Shown: positions 24,739 through 33,359 of the stretch, in pieces
Numbering within the stretch: position 1 is the stretch's first letter
How the letters are laid out: each line of letters begins with the position of its first letter
Assembly (NCBI RefSeq): GCF_000377565.1
Contig: NZ_KB898368.1
Location: forward strand, 62,001-126,000
DNA length: 64,000 bases
Direction of reading: 5' to 3'
From: Rhizobium sp. 2MFCol3.1
Lineage (GTDB): Bacteria; Pseudomonadota; Alphaproteobacteria; Rhizobiales; Rhizobiaceae
Position numbers and translations under genes: made by a program
Notes under the pieces: generated by a model
The model's database searches: none
Told to the model about the DNA's origin: nothing
The model's input: only the letters and a program-made list of their open reading frames with translations

Positions 24739-25573
24739 TCGCAACGGCATCGCGATCGATCAGGCTGGCCACAAGACCTGGCTGAAATGGCATCGCGGGC
24801 ACCGCTATGCCGGCGATATCTCATTTACGGGACAACGCATTGCCGAGGCGATGGCGCTGGGCGCCAGCATCGAGATCGATCTCGTGCGTTTCAATGGCGC
24901 CGGCTTCGCCGTGCTGCACGACGAGACGCTGAACAAGGCGACAACGGGCGAGGGGCGTGTGATCGATGCGACGGAGAGCGACTTGCGCGATCTGCATCTG
25001 CGCGACCCCTTTGGTGAGCCGACGGCTCACAAGGTCATGCTGATCGATGATCTTGGACAGCTGCTGAAGCGCGTCGGCCGCGACGGTGGCGCTGTGCTGC
25101 AGCTCGATCTCAAGGAAGATTCCCCGGATATCCGCGACGAGGATATCGCCGCTTTCGCCGCCGCGATCTCGCCGGTCGCAAAATCGGTCATTCTCTCGGC
25201 GGGAGATCCAGAGGCTGTCGAACGCCTGTCCCAAGCCGTGCCGGACATGCCGATCGGCTACGATCCGTGCCATCACGGTGCGATCGAGCGCCTGAAGCAA
25301 AGCCGTGACTTCGACGGTTTCGTCGCAGATGCCGTAACGGCCTCGCCGCGCGCGCGGATGATCTACCTGCACCATCAACTTGTGCTGTTTGCCGACGATG
25401 CCGGATACGACCTCGTTGCGGCCTTCCATCGCGCCGGGCGCAGCATCGACGCCTACACGATCAATTCGGCAATTCCGGCCGCATTGCCTGTCGTGCGCCG
25501 CCTTCTGGCGCTGAAGGTCGACCAGATCACCACCGATGACCCGGTCGGCCTGGAAGCATTGCTTCTCGGCTAG
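24713..25573 (+). CDS. Glycerophosphodiester phosphodiesterase family protein
   Basis: Hydrolyses glycerophosphodiesters to glycerol-3-phosphate and an alcohol; no signal peptide, so cytoplasmic. 286 residues in a TIM-barrel GDPD pattern: His27-Arg-Gly in WHRGHRYAG, Glu54 and Asp56 in ASIEIDLVRF, and His69-Asp in AVLHDETL are the metal and catalytic residues. The motif after HRG (GDIS in place of the usual P-E-N-T) is atypical. As last gene of a PHO-box operon it fits the role UgpQ plays beside the Ugp importer, but here the importer is of another class. Confidence 0.85.
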   Translation: MIESSAMLDRNGIAIDQAGHKTWLKWHRGHRYAGDISFTGQRIAEAMALGASIEIDLVRFNGAGFAVLHDETLNKATTGEGRVIDATESDLRDLHLRDPFGEPTAHKVMLIDDLGQLLKRVGRDGGAVLQLDLKEDSPDIRDEDIAAFAAAISPVAKSVILSAGDPEAVERLSQAVPDMPIGYDPCHHGAIERLKQSRDFDGFVADAVTASPRARMIYLHHQLVLFADDAGYDLVAAFHRAGRSIDAYTINSAIPAALPVVRRLLALKVDQITTDDPVGLEALLLG

Positions 25574-25578
25574 GGCTG

Positions 25579-26406
25579 TTAGCCTTCGAAGCCTTCTACG
25601 AGCCAGGGGTGCAGGGCGGTGTTGGCGGCGAGAATATCGCCATTTGCCGTCACGGGGCCTCCCTTGAAGGCGGAAACCGTGCCACCGGCTTCTGTCACCA
25701 AGAGTGCCGCCGCGCCATAATCATGCTTCGATAAGCCATCCTCAAAGAAACCGTCCAGACGGCCGCTTGCAACATAGGCGATTGACAGCGCCGCCGAGCC
25801 CAGCCGCCTCACGCCGGCGGTATTGCCCATCAATCTCTTCAAGGCCTCGAAATAGACGTCCGTTGCAACGGCCTTGACCTGACCGGGAACGGGCAGTCCG
25901 GCGCCGACCACGACGTTTTCGATATCGGCGTTATCAACGCAGGAAATGCGCTCGCCGTTGAGATAGGCGCCGCCGCCGAGTTCGGCGCTGAACAGTTCGT
26001 CGAGCATCGGGTCGTAGACCACGCCGGCAACGATCCGTCCGCCTTCGGCGATCGCGATGGTCATGCCGAAATGCGGAATGCCCCAGGCGAAATTGGTCGT
26101 TCCGTCGATCGGATCGATGTAGATGATCGGCGCATCCGCGCCCACCACCCGATTGCCGACATCTTCCTCGCCCTTGATGGAGTAGGAGGGGAAGGCCGCG
26201 ATCATATCGGTCACGATGATCCGCTCGACAGCAACGTCGATCTCTGTCTGGTAATCGCGCGGCCCCTTCGACACTACATCGCTGATGCGCCGGCGCTGCA
26301 ACGACCGACGGGCCGTTTCGCCGGCTTTCACGACCGTCGAGGCGAGAGTGATCAGGCGCGGGGAGGCGGTCGGAGAAAGACGCGAGGAGATGAGGGAGGA
26401 TGTCAT
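25579..26406 (-). CDS. Inositol monophosphatase family protein
   Basis: Magnesium-dependent phosphatase fold. From the ATG at 26406 the product has 275 residues. Metal residues are visible: Glu80/Glu81 in IKGEEDVGN, Asp98 and Asp101 in YIDPIDGTTNFAWG, and the C-terminal SKHDYGAAALLVTEAGG. It ends 5 bases from the end of the phosphodiesterase gene, facing it, so it is not in that operon. Activity on inositol phosphate or other phosphate esters released by imported organophosphates is plausible; histidinol-phosphate or PAP phosphatases share the fold. Confidence 0.85.
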   Translation of the reverse strand: MTSSLISSRLSPTASPRLITLASTVVKAGETARRSLQRRRISDVVSKGPRDYQTEIDVAVERIIVTDMIAAFPSYSIKGEEDVGNRVVGADAPIIYIDPIDGTTNFAWGIPHFGMTIAIAEGGRIVAGVVYDPMLDELFSAELGGGAYLNGERISCVDNADIENVVVGAGLPVPGQVKAVATDVYFEALKRLMGNTAGVRRLGSAALSIAYVASGRLDGFFEDGLSKHDYGAAALLVTEAGGTVSAFKGGPVTANGDILAANTALHPWLVEGFEG

Positions 26407-26628
26407 TGGGAACCCGGGTAATGAAACTGCAATACGGCCAGCACGCATGGCAGAGCCGCGTGACGATTTCGTGACGCACGCGGCGCTTTCCAGGCATGAT
26501 GTTCAGGCCAGCCTTGGCCACGCCTCAAATCGGCTTGCGTCCGGATAGCTCGCGAAACGACGGTCGTTCGCTTTGCCCGCGCCGAAGCTTTCCACCGCCC
26601 GCGCCCGTCGACTCAGCTCTGGCGGGAG

Positions 26629-26958
26629 CTACCCGATCGCTCGTTCCGCCTCGCCATCGCGGGAGCCAACCAGCAGATCCCTAACATTTGCCAGCGTCGC
26701 TGCGATCGAGCGCGGCTGTAGCGAGTAGAACACGGATTGCGAGGCGCGCCGCGTCGAGACGAATTCGCAGGCCCGCAGGATGGCAAGGTGCTGCGAGAGC
26801 GCCGATTGGCCGAGGCCGAGTTTCTTGGCAAGCACGTTGACCTGGATCTCGCCCTCGGCGAGGTTGGTCAGGATCGCGAGGCGGTTGGCGTTTCCGAGAA
26901 CCGCAAGCTGCTCCGCCAGAGCAGCAATGCTCTGCGGGTTCTGATTGTCTTCCTGCAT
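26629..26958 (-). CDS. ArsR-family winged-helix regulator (NolR-like)
   Basis: 109 residues from the ATG at 26958 (GGGAAAATC upstream). The helix-turn-helix reads NVLAKKLGLGQSALSQHLAILRACEFV, followed by the beta-wing STRRASQSVFYSL. There is a single cysteine and no metal-box pattern, so it is not an arsenic or zinc sensor; it resembles the NolR type of rhizobia. It is alone, with 222 bases before the phosphatase gene start and a long gap on its other side. Confidence 0.85.
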   Translation of the reverse strand: MQEDNQNPQSIAALAEQLAVLGNANRLAILTNLAEGEIQVNVLAKKLGLGQSALSQHLAILRACEFVSTRRASQSVFYSLQPRSIAATLANVRDLLVGSRDGEAERAIG

Positions 26959-27538
26959 ATGATTTTCCCAATAAAATAGGCGGGAAGCGTCGTCCACGAT
27001 ATCGCGCGGTCCGCCGTCCCCGGAGTTTAAGCACGAAATTGAACGACTAGCCCGATACGGCGGGCAGTCGCGCGCGGGGCGACGGATGAATGGATTGGAA
27101 GCCAATGTGGAAGCCGGCGGAACGAAGCCGTGGCGGCAACAGCGCATTTTCCGCCATAAGGGGCGGCTGGCCATGCTGTGATGGAATAGTGGACATCATG
27201 TTCACCCGGTTGAAGTTACCCTGCCACAATCGTTCACAGTGTTGAAAAGATGGTTAACGACTGGGCTCCAACCCTATGAAAAGTTATAGTTCTTGATGTT
27301 GGTCAAACGCGTATTGGCTTGCGATGCGGTGACGGAACACAGCCTGGAACGCGAGCGCGTCTGTCGCCGAAAATCGGTGTTGGCCCATCTAAAGTAATAT
27401 TTTTTTTGCTGAATTGCGGTATCTGCACGGATGGCCTTGGTTGACGCGCATGAAAGCTGTAAAGACCTCGGTTGATGAACACTGCCGTTCGGTGGCGCTG
27501 CGCGTCAGCGCCCCACACACCATGACGTTGGGATTGCG
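26959..27538. promoter_or_regulatory. 580-base intergenic region before acnB
   Basis: Long gap between the divergent ArsR gene and acnB. It contains a T8 run at about 27403-27410 and AT-rich stretches near 27290 that would suit promoters, but no convincing hairpin terminator or -35/-10 pair. Short reading frames exist, none with a ribosome site or a recognisable family. Confidence 0.4.
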
Positions 27539-30328
27539 ATGAACCTGTACTTGGAATACCTGGCCGAAATCAAAAGCAGAGAAACTCAAGGGCTCGCCCC
27601 CAAGCCGATCGATGACGGCGCGCTGACCGGCGAAATCATTGCCCTCATCGAGGATGCCGGCAGCGAATACCGCGCCGATGCTTTGAAATTCTTCATCTAC
27701 AACACGCTGCCGGGCACGACGAGTGCCGCCGGCGTCAAGGCCGCCTTCCTCAAGAAGATCATCCTCGGCGAGACCATCGTCCCCGAGATCACTCCGAAAT
27801 TCGCCCTTGAGCTGCTGTCGCACATGAAGGGTGGCCCGTCGGTGGAAGTGCTGCTCGACGTAGCACTCGGCAATGATGCCGAAATTGCCTGTCAGGCCGG
27901 CGACGTGCTGAAGACCCAGGTTTTCCTCTACGACGCCGACATGTTCCGCCTGCGCGATGCCTACAAGGCCGGCAATGCCGTCGCCAAGGACGTTCTCGAG
28001 AGCTACGCCAAGGCTGAGTTCTTCACCAAGCTTCCCGATGTCGAGGACGAGATCAAGGTTGTGACCTTCATCGCCGCGGAAGGCGACATCTCGACCGACC
28101 TTCTGTCGCCCGGCAACCAGGCGCACTCGCGCTCCGACCGCCAGCTGCACGGCCAGTGCATGATCACGCCTGAGGCACAGGCCGAGATCATCGCCCTGCA
28201 GCAGCAGCACCCTGACAAGCGCGTCATGATGATCGCCGAAAAGGGCACGATGGGCGTCGGCTCCTCGCGCATGTCCGGCGTCAACAACGTGGCGCTCTGG
28301 ACCGGCAAGCAGGCCAGCCCCTACGTTCCCTTCGTCAACTTCGCCCCCGTCGTTGCCGGCACCAACGGCATCTCGCCGATCTTCGCGACGACGGTCGACG
28401 TCACCGGCGGCATCGGTCTCAACCTGAAGAACTGGGTCAAGAAGCTCGACGACAGCGGCAAGCCGATCCTCAACAACGACGGCAACCCGATCCTGGAGCA
28501 GAAGTTCTCGGTCGAAACCGGCACCGTGTTGAAGATCGACGCGAAGAACAAGAAGCTGCGCGACGAGGCCGGCAACGAGTTGGTCGATGTCGCGTCTTCC
28601 TTCACGCCGCAGAAGATGGAGTTCATGAAGGCCGGCTCGTCCTACGCCATCGTCTTCGGCAAGAAGCTCCAGACTTTCGCCGCCCAGACACTCGGCGTCG
28701 AAGCGACCCCGGTCTTCGCACCGAACAAGGAAATCGCGATTGACGGCCAGGGCCTGACCGCGGTCGAAAAAATCTTCAACCGCAATGCTGTTGGCGTGAC
28801 GCCGGGCAAGGTGCTGCATGCTGGCTCGGACGTTCGCGTCAAGGTCAACATCGTCGGCTCGCAGGACACCACCGGTCTGATGACCGCGCAGGAACTTGAA
28901 GCGATGGCGGCCACCGTCATTTCGCCGTTGGTCGACGGCGCCTACCAGTCCGGTTGCCACACGGCATCCGTCTGGGACAAAAAGGCCCAGGCCAACATTC
29001 CGAAGCTCATGTCCTTCATGAACAACTTCGGCGTCATCACCGCCCGCGATCCGAAGGGCAGCTACCATGCGATGACCGACGTCATCCACAAGGTGCTGAA
29101 CGACATCACCGTCGACGACTGGGACATCATCATCGGCGGCGACAGCCACACCCGCATGTCGAAGGGCGTCGCCTTCGGCGCCGACTCGGGCACCGTGGCG
29201 CTGGCGCTTGCCACCGGCGAAGCCACCATGCCGATCCCGCAGTCGGTCAAGGTCACCTTCAAGGGCACGATGCAGCCCTACATGGACTTCCGCGACGTCG
29301 TCCACGCCACCCAGGCGCAGATGCTCAAGCAGCATGGCGACAACGTCTTCCAGGGCCGCATCATCGAAGTCCATATCGGCACGCTGCTCGCCGACCAGGC
29401 CTTCACCTTCACCGACTGGACGGCCGAGATGAAGGCCAAGGCCTCCATCTGCATCTCCGAAGACGAGACGCTGATCGAGAGCTTGGAAATCGCCAAGTCA
29501 CGCATGCAGATCATGATCGACAAGGGCATGGACAACGAAGCGCAGACCCTGAAGGGCCTGATCGCCAAGGCCGATCGCCGCATCGCAGAAATCCGCTCGG
29601 GCGAGAAGCCGGCGCTGACGCCTGACGCTAACGCGAAGTATTTCGCCGAAGTCGTCGTCGATCTCGACCTGATCGACGAGCCGATGATCGCCGACCCCGA
29701 CGTCAACAATGCCGACGTCTCGCGCCGCTACACCCACGACACGATCCGCCCGGTCTCCTACTATGGCGGCACCAAGAAGGTGGACCTCGGCTTCGTCGGC
29801 TCCTGCATGGTGCACAAGGGTGACATGAAGATCGTCGCTCAGATGCTGAAGAACATCGAGAAGAACGAAGGCAAGGTCGAGTTCAAGGCGCCGCTCGTCG
29901 TCGCCGCACCGACCTACAACATCATCGACGAGCTGAAGGCCGAAGGCGACTGGGAAATCCTCCAGAAGTATTCGGGCTTCGAATTCGACGACGTGAAGCC
30001 GAAGACCTCCAACCGCACCGAGTACGAGAACATCCTCTATCTCGAGCGCCCGGGCTGCAACCTGTGCATGGGCAACCAGGAGAAGGCCGAGAAGGGCGAC
30101 ACCGTCCTCGCCACCTCGACCCGCCTGTTCCAGGGCCGCGTCGTTGAAGACACGGCGGAAAAGAAGGGTGAGTCGCTGCTCGCTTCGACTCCGCTGGTCG
30201 TCCTCTCTGCGATCCTCGGCCGTACGCCGAGTATCGAGGAATATCGCGTCGCCGTCGAAGGTATCAACCTGACGAAGTTCGCACCGCCGAAGACGACGCC
30301 GATCGATAGCCGGTCCGTCCACTACTAA
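27539..30328 (+). CDS. acnB: Aconitate hydratase B
   Basis: [4Fe-4S] enzyme interconverting citrate and isocitrate, and 2-methylisocitrate in related members. 929 residues against about 865 in E. coli AcnB. The HEAT-like N-terminal domain (MNLYLEYLAEIKSRE, FLKKIILGETIVPEITPK) is specific to AcnB. Cluster cysteines include GFVGSCMVHKGDMK and Cys840-Asn-Leu-Cys843 in RPGCNLCMGNQ. The swivel segment GSSRMSG and GGDSHTRMSKGVAFGADSGT are intact. The excess length lies mainly in an insertion around residues 300-350 (SGKPILNNDGNPILEQK). It is a single gene with its own terminator. Many alphaproteobacteria rely on AcnA, so an AcnB is notable. Confidence 0.95.
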   Translation: MNLYLEYLAEIKSRETQGLAPKPIDDGALTGEIIALIEDAGSEYRADALKFFIYNTLPGTTSAAGVKAAFLKKIILGETIVPEITPKFALELLSHMKGGPSVEVLLDVALGNDAEIACQAGDVLKTQVFLYDADMFRLRDAYKAGNAVAKDVLESYAKAEFFTKLPDVEDEIKVVTFIAAEGDISTDLLSPGNQAHSRSDRQLHGQCMITPEAQAEIIALQQQHPDKRVMMIAEKGTMGVGSSRMSGVNNVALWTGKQASPYVPFVNFAPVVAGTNGISPIFATTVDVTGGIGLNLKNWVKKLDDSGKPILNNDGNPILEQKFSVETGTVLKIDAKNKKLRDEAGNELVDVASSFTPQKMEFMKAGSSYAIVFGKKLQTFAAQTLGVEATPVFAPNKEIAIDGQGLTAVEKIFNRNAVGVTPGKVLHAGSDVRVKVNIVGSQDTTGLMTAQELEAMAATVISPLVDGAYQSGCHTASVWDKKAQANIPKLMSFMNNFGVITARDPKGSYHAMTDVIHKVLNDITVDDWDIIIGGDSHTRMSKGVAFGADSGTVALALATGEATMPIPQSVKVTFKGTMQPYMDFRDVVHATQAQMLKQHGDNVFQGRIIEVHIGTLLADQAFTFTDWTAEMKAKASICISEDETLIESLEIAKSRMQIMIDKGMDNEAQTLKGLIAKADRRIAEIRSGEKPALTPDANAKYFAEVVVDLDLIDEPMIADPDVNNADVSRRYTHDTIRPVSYYGGTKKVDLGFVGSCMVHKGDMKIVAQMLKNIEKNEGKVEFKAPLVVAAPTYNIIDELKAEGDWEILQKYSGFEFDDVKPKTSNRTEYENILYLERPGCNLCMGNQEKAEKGDTVLATSTRLFQGRVVEDTAEKKGESLLASTPLVVLSAILGRTPSIEEYRVAVEGINLTKFAPPKTTPIDSRSVHY

Positions 30329-30343
30329 GGTTTAGACCTGACA

Positions 30344-30380
30344 AAAACGCCCCTCAATGCAGATCATTGAGGGGCGTTTT
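30344..30380 (+). terminator. Intrinsic terminator after acnB
   Basis: A perfect 16-base inverted repeat, AAAACGCCCCTCAATG (30344-30359) and CATTGAGGGGCGTTTT (30365-30380), with a 5-base loop and a terminal T-run. It begins 16 bases after the acnB stop. The A-run on the left arm makes it potentially bidirectional. Confidence 0.92.
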
Positions 30381-30499
30381 GCGTTATAGAGGCAAATGAC
30401 ACGACCTGCCGACAGGTCAACCAAACGCTGAATGTGCCGATGGCCGCACTGGTTGGCTAACCGCCGGGCAGCGTCTCGCCCGATATTCGATATGCTGAG

Positions 30500-30754
30500 T
30501 TAGGCGGCGACGGACGGAAACAGTGCGGTCGCGGTTATTCCGAGCGCCTTGGCGATGCGCGTCACAAGCCGCCGATCTCCTTCATGCCCGGCTTCGACCT
30601 TGGCGATTTCCATCTCGGTCAGCCCGCAGGTCAAGGCCACTTGTTCGATGCTGTAGCCAGCCACTGTCCGTGCTGAGCGCACGGCTTCGCCAAGGTCGAT
30701 GGTCAATGGTGTGGGAACGTTTGAATCCTCGATATTGCCGTAGGATCGTGACAT
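30500..30754 (-). CDS. Small XRE-family helix-turn-helix protein
   Basis: 84 residues starting MSRSYGNIEDSNVPTP. The HTH reads GYSIEQVALTCGLTEMEIAKVEAG followed by RRLVTRIAKALGITATALFP, the standard lambda-repressor-like layout. No second domain. The upstream sequence CTTGG..GAAGCGC gives only a weak ribosome site. It may bind DNA as a dimer; its targets are unknown. Confidence 0.75.
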   Translation of the reverse strand: MSRSYGNIEDSNVPTPLTIDLGEAVRSARTVAGYSIEQVALTCGLTEMEIAKVEAGHEGDRRLVTRIAKALGITATALFPSVAA

Positions 30755-30871
30755 GTGCGCTTCTCCAAATGTGTCCACTTTCCGACACAATTTAGGTGGT
30801 GCGCTAACAATTGCAATCCCACCGAATTCACTATTCGTTGTACGGAATGGATCAGTCGGCGGCCAAGTCGC

Positions 30872-31237
30872 TCAGCCTACTGTTTTCTGAGAATTTCCAG
30901 CGCGAGCACCTTCGGTGCGCTGAAGAACGAAGACCGCCTCGCCGAAAATCTCACGCCGTCTTTGATGGCGAAGCTTGTAGGCGCGTTCCTGATCAGCTGT
31001 TTGGATATCGGTCGGCGCGGCGGATGCTTCGTTCTCCACCATATCGATCAGCAGATTGCGCATGACGGCGTTTGTTTCCCGGATTTGCTGCATCTCGGCC
31101 AAGACGGGAGAGGCGCGCAGCTTGCGGGCAATGGCCTCATCGATCTTCTTCTCAACGAGGCGCGTTCTCGCTGCGAAATATCGCGCGGCCGAAAACGCGC
31201 ACAAGGCGGCGCAGAGCACGATGATGATTGACGTCAT
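30872..31237 (-). CDS. Small membrane-anchored protein of unknown function
   Basis: 121 residues. AGGAGG six bases before the ATG at 31237 is an ideal ribosome site and the best argument that it is a gene. MTSIIIVLCAALCAFSAARYF is a single N-terminal membrane anchor, followed by a charged, mostly helical part (RLVEKKIDEAIARKLRASP) that may form a coiled coil. No family recognised. It precedes the XRE gene on the same strand with 117 bases between. Confidence 0.65.
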   Translation of the reverse strand: MTSIIIVLCAALCAFSAARYFAARTRLVEKKIDEAIARKLRASPVLAEMQQIRETNAVMRNLLIDMVENEASAAPTDIQTADQERAYKLRHQRRREIFGEAVFVLQRTEGARAGNSQKTVG

Positions 31238-31388
31238 TGGAAGCCTCCTGATGCCATGTAGATCGTGGTTCGCGCAGCCAATTTCAATGTCCGGCCGGGC
31301 GTCGGTCGGCTCGATATCAGAACATTTGCGCTTCGCCGATTACGGCATCTTGACGAGTCACTAATCTATGTGAAATGCTAAGATGTCA

Positions 31389-31404
31389 GACCAATTTAAA
31401 GGTC
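31389..31404. promoter_or_regulatory. Candidate GntR operator before the lyase/importer operon
   Basis: GACC-N8-GGTC at 31389-31404, an AT-centred inverted repeat 28 bases before the GntR start, of the kind bound by FadR/PdhR-type proteins. Weak on its own; location is the main support. Confidence 0.3.
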
Positions 31405-31431
31405 GGCTGCCTATAAAAATATTGGGGAACC

Positions 31432-32154
31432 ATGAGGGCACCAATCAGCGATAGGCCGGTCATCCGGCCGCTTCCGGCGATGGATCGCGCGCGTCAGGTA
31501 ACGGATGCGCTTGCGGACTATGTGGAAGATGCGCGCCTGCAGGCCGGCGACCGGCTGCCCGCCGAGCGCGAGCTGATGGCGGACCTCAGGGTCGGGCGCT
31601 CGACCATTCGCGAGGCGATCCGGCATTTCCAGGCGCTCGGCGTGATCGAGACGCGCAAGGGCAGCGGGACCTATCTGCTGAAGCCGATTACCAAGGCGAC
31701 CATTCATATGCCGCTGTCGCTGCATGCGACGGACCTGCGCAACGCATTGCTGCAAACGCTGGAAGTGCGCCGTGGCATCGAGTGCGAGGCAGGCATGGTG
31801 GCCGCGAAGAAGCGCACCGCTCAGGATCTTGTCGTCATTGAAGAGAAGCTCAACGAGATGGAGCGCGTCCATCTGGAAAAGGGCACCTCGGGTCCGGAAG
31901 ATCTGGCCTTCCACCTCGCCATCTACGATGCCAGCCACAATCCGCTGTTTCGCCAGCTTCTCGAGCAGATGCGCGAGACCTTCTGGCAGTTCTGGCAGCA
32001 CCCGTTCGAACGGCAGGATTTCGCCCGCCGTTCCTTTCCCTTTCACCGCACGCTCTTCAACGCGATCGCCGCGCGCGATCCCGAGGCGGCGCGCGAAGAG
32101 ACACTGAAAATCCTCGCGGTCGTCGAGGAAGACATCAAGGAAATGTCCCAATGA
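31432..32154 (+). CDS. GntR-family regulator, FadR subfamily
   Basis: 240 residues. Winged helix LPAERELMADLRVGRSTIREAIRHFQ, wing KGSGTYLL, and an all-helical FCD effector domain with metal-type histidines (FHLAIYDASHN, FHRTLFNAIAARDP). It is the first gene of an operon: its stop overlaps the lyase-like gene start by ATGA. It probably senses the imported substrate and regulates the operon including itself. Confidence 0.9.
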   Translation: MRAPISDRPVIRPLPAMDRARQVTDALADYVEDARLQAGDRLPAERELMADLRVGRSTIREAIRHFQALGVIETRKGSGTYLLKPITKATIHMPLSLHATDLRNALLQTLEVRRGIECEAGMVAAKKRTAQDLVVIEEKLNEMERVHLEKGTSGPEDLAFHLAIYDASHNPLFRQLLEQMRETFWQFWQHPFERQDFARRSFPFHRTLFNAIAARDPEAAREETLKILAVVEEDIKEMSQ

Positions 32155-33317
32155 GCAACGGTTCAGACCCGTTCGAATTCGCATCCCTCATCACCGCGCA
32201 CGACGAAGGAAACTTCGCCGAAGCCGTGGTGCCGCCGATCTTCCAGACGTCGTTGTTCACCTTCTCCGACTACGACGACATGATCGCCTCCTATCGCGGC
32301 GAAAAGGTGCGCCCGATCTACACCCGTGGCCTCAACCCCACGGTGCGGATGTTCGAGGAGATGCTGGCCAAGCTCGAAGGTGCGGAAGACGCGCTGGGGT
32401 TTGCCAGCGGCATGGCGGCGATCTCGTCGGCGGTGCTGGCCTTTGTTGAGCCGGGCGACCGCATCGTCGCCGTCAAGCATGTCTATCCCGATGCCTTCCG
32501 CCTGTTCGGCACGGTGCTGAAGCGCATGAAGGTCGAGGTGACCTATGTCGACGGTCGTGACGAGGAAGCCGTCGCCAAGGCGCTGCCCGGCGCCAAGCTG
32601 TTCTACATGGAAAGCCCGACGAGCTGGGTCATGGAAGCCCATGATGTCGGCGCTCTCGCCGCTCTGGCGAAGCAGCATGGTGTGATCTCGATGATCGACA
32701 ACAGCTGGGCGAGCCCGGTGTTCCAGCGGCCGATCACGCTCGGCGTCGATCTCGTCATCCACTCGGCTTCGAAATATCTCGGCGGCCACAGCGATGTGGT
32801 CGCCGGCGTCGTGGCTGGCTCAAAGGAAATGGTCGCCCGCGTCAAGGCGGAATCCTATCCCTATCTCGGCGGCAAGCTGTCGCCCTTCGATGCCTGGCTG
32901 TTGATCCGCGGCATGCGCACCTTGCCCATCCGCATGAAAGCGCACGAGGCCGCCGGCATGACGATCGCCAAGCGCCTGCAGGATCTCGATGTTGTCGAGA
33001 CGGTCTGCCATCCGGGCCTGGCCAACCGCCTGCCGGCAGGCCTCAACGGCACATCGGGGCTGTTCTCGTTCATATTCCGCAAAGGCGTCGATATCCGCGC
33101 CTTCGCCGATCATCTCAAGCTCTTCAAACTGGGAGTGAGCTGGGGTGGGCATGAAAGCCTGATCGTACCAGGCGAGGTCGTCCTTCAGCAGAAGGCACAG
33201 CCCAATTCCGCGCATACCTTCGGGATACATGCGCGGTCCGTACGCCTCCATGTCGGTCTCGAAGGAACCGAGGCGTTGTGGAGAGACATCGAGGAGGCGC
33301 TTTCCGTCGCTTCGTAA
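32151..33317 (+). CDS. PLP-dependent Cys/Met metabolism enzyme (cystathionine beta-lyase-like)
   Basis: 388 residues of the MetC/MetB/MGL fold. Arg53-Pro-Ile-Tyr57-Thr-Arg59 binds the neighbouring subunit's cofactor phosphate. Gly86-Met in FASGMAAIS, Asp183 in MIDNSWASP and the Schiff-base Lys208 in HSASKYLGGHSD are present. Such enzymes perform beta- or gamma-elimination or replacement at C-S or related bonds. It sits between a GntR regulator and a complete sugar-type ABC importer, not with methionine biosynthesis genes, so a catabolic role on an imported amino-acid-containing compound is inferred. Confidence 0.87.
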   Translation: MSNGSDPFEFASLITAHDEGNFAEAVVPPIFQTSLFTFSDYDDMIASYRGEKVRPIYTRGLNPTVRMFEEMLAKLEGAEDALGFASGMAAISSAVLAFVEPGDRIVAVKHVYPDAFRLFGTVLKRMKVEVTYVDGRDEEAVAKALPGAKLFYMESPTSWVMEAHDVGALAALAKQHGVISMIDNSWASPVFQRPITLGVDLVIHSASKYLGGHSDVVAGVVAGSKEMVARVKAESYPYLGGKLSPFDAWLLIRGMRTLPIRMKAHEAAGMTIAKRLQDLDVVETVCHPGLANRLPAGLNGTSGLFSFIFRKGVDIRAFADHLKLFKLGVSWGGHESLIVPGEVVLQQKAQPNSAHTFGIHARSVRLHVGLEGTEALWRDIEEALSVAS

Positions 33318-33359
33318 AAGTCCAGAAACAGAGGAAAAACCTGGAAGGGGGAACTGAGC

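Noticed and set aside
27047..27229. Short minus-strand frame in the acnB upstream gap whose end (LLPPRLRSAGF) vaguely recalls the tail of sugar epimerase family proteins
   Set aside because: Only about 60 codons, no upstream remainder of such a gene and no ribosome site; could be a decayed remnant but the match is too short to call.
27389..29374. Minus-strand reading frame of 661 codons opposite acnB
   Set aside because: Low-complexity Asp/Val/Arg/Leu composition typical of an antisense shadow; acnB is certain.
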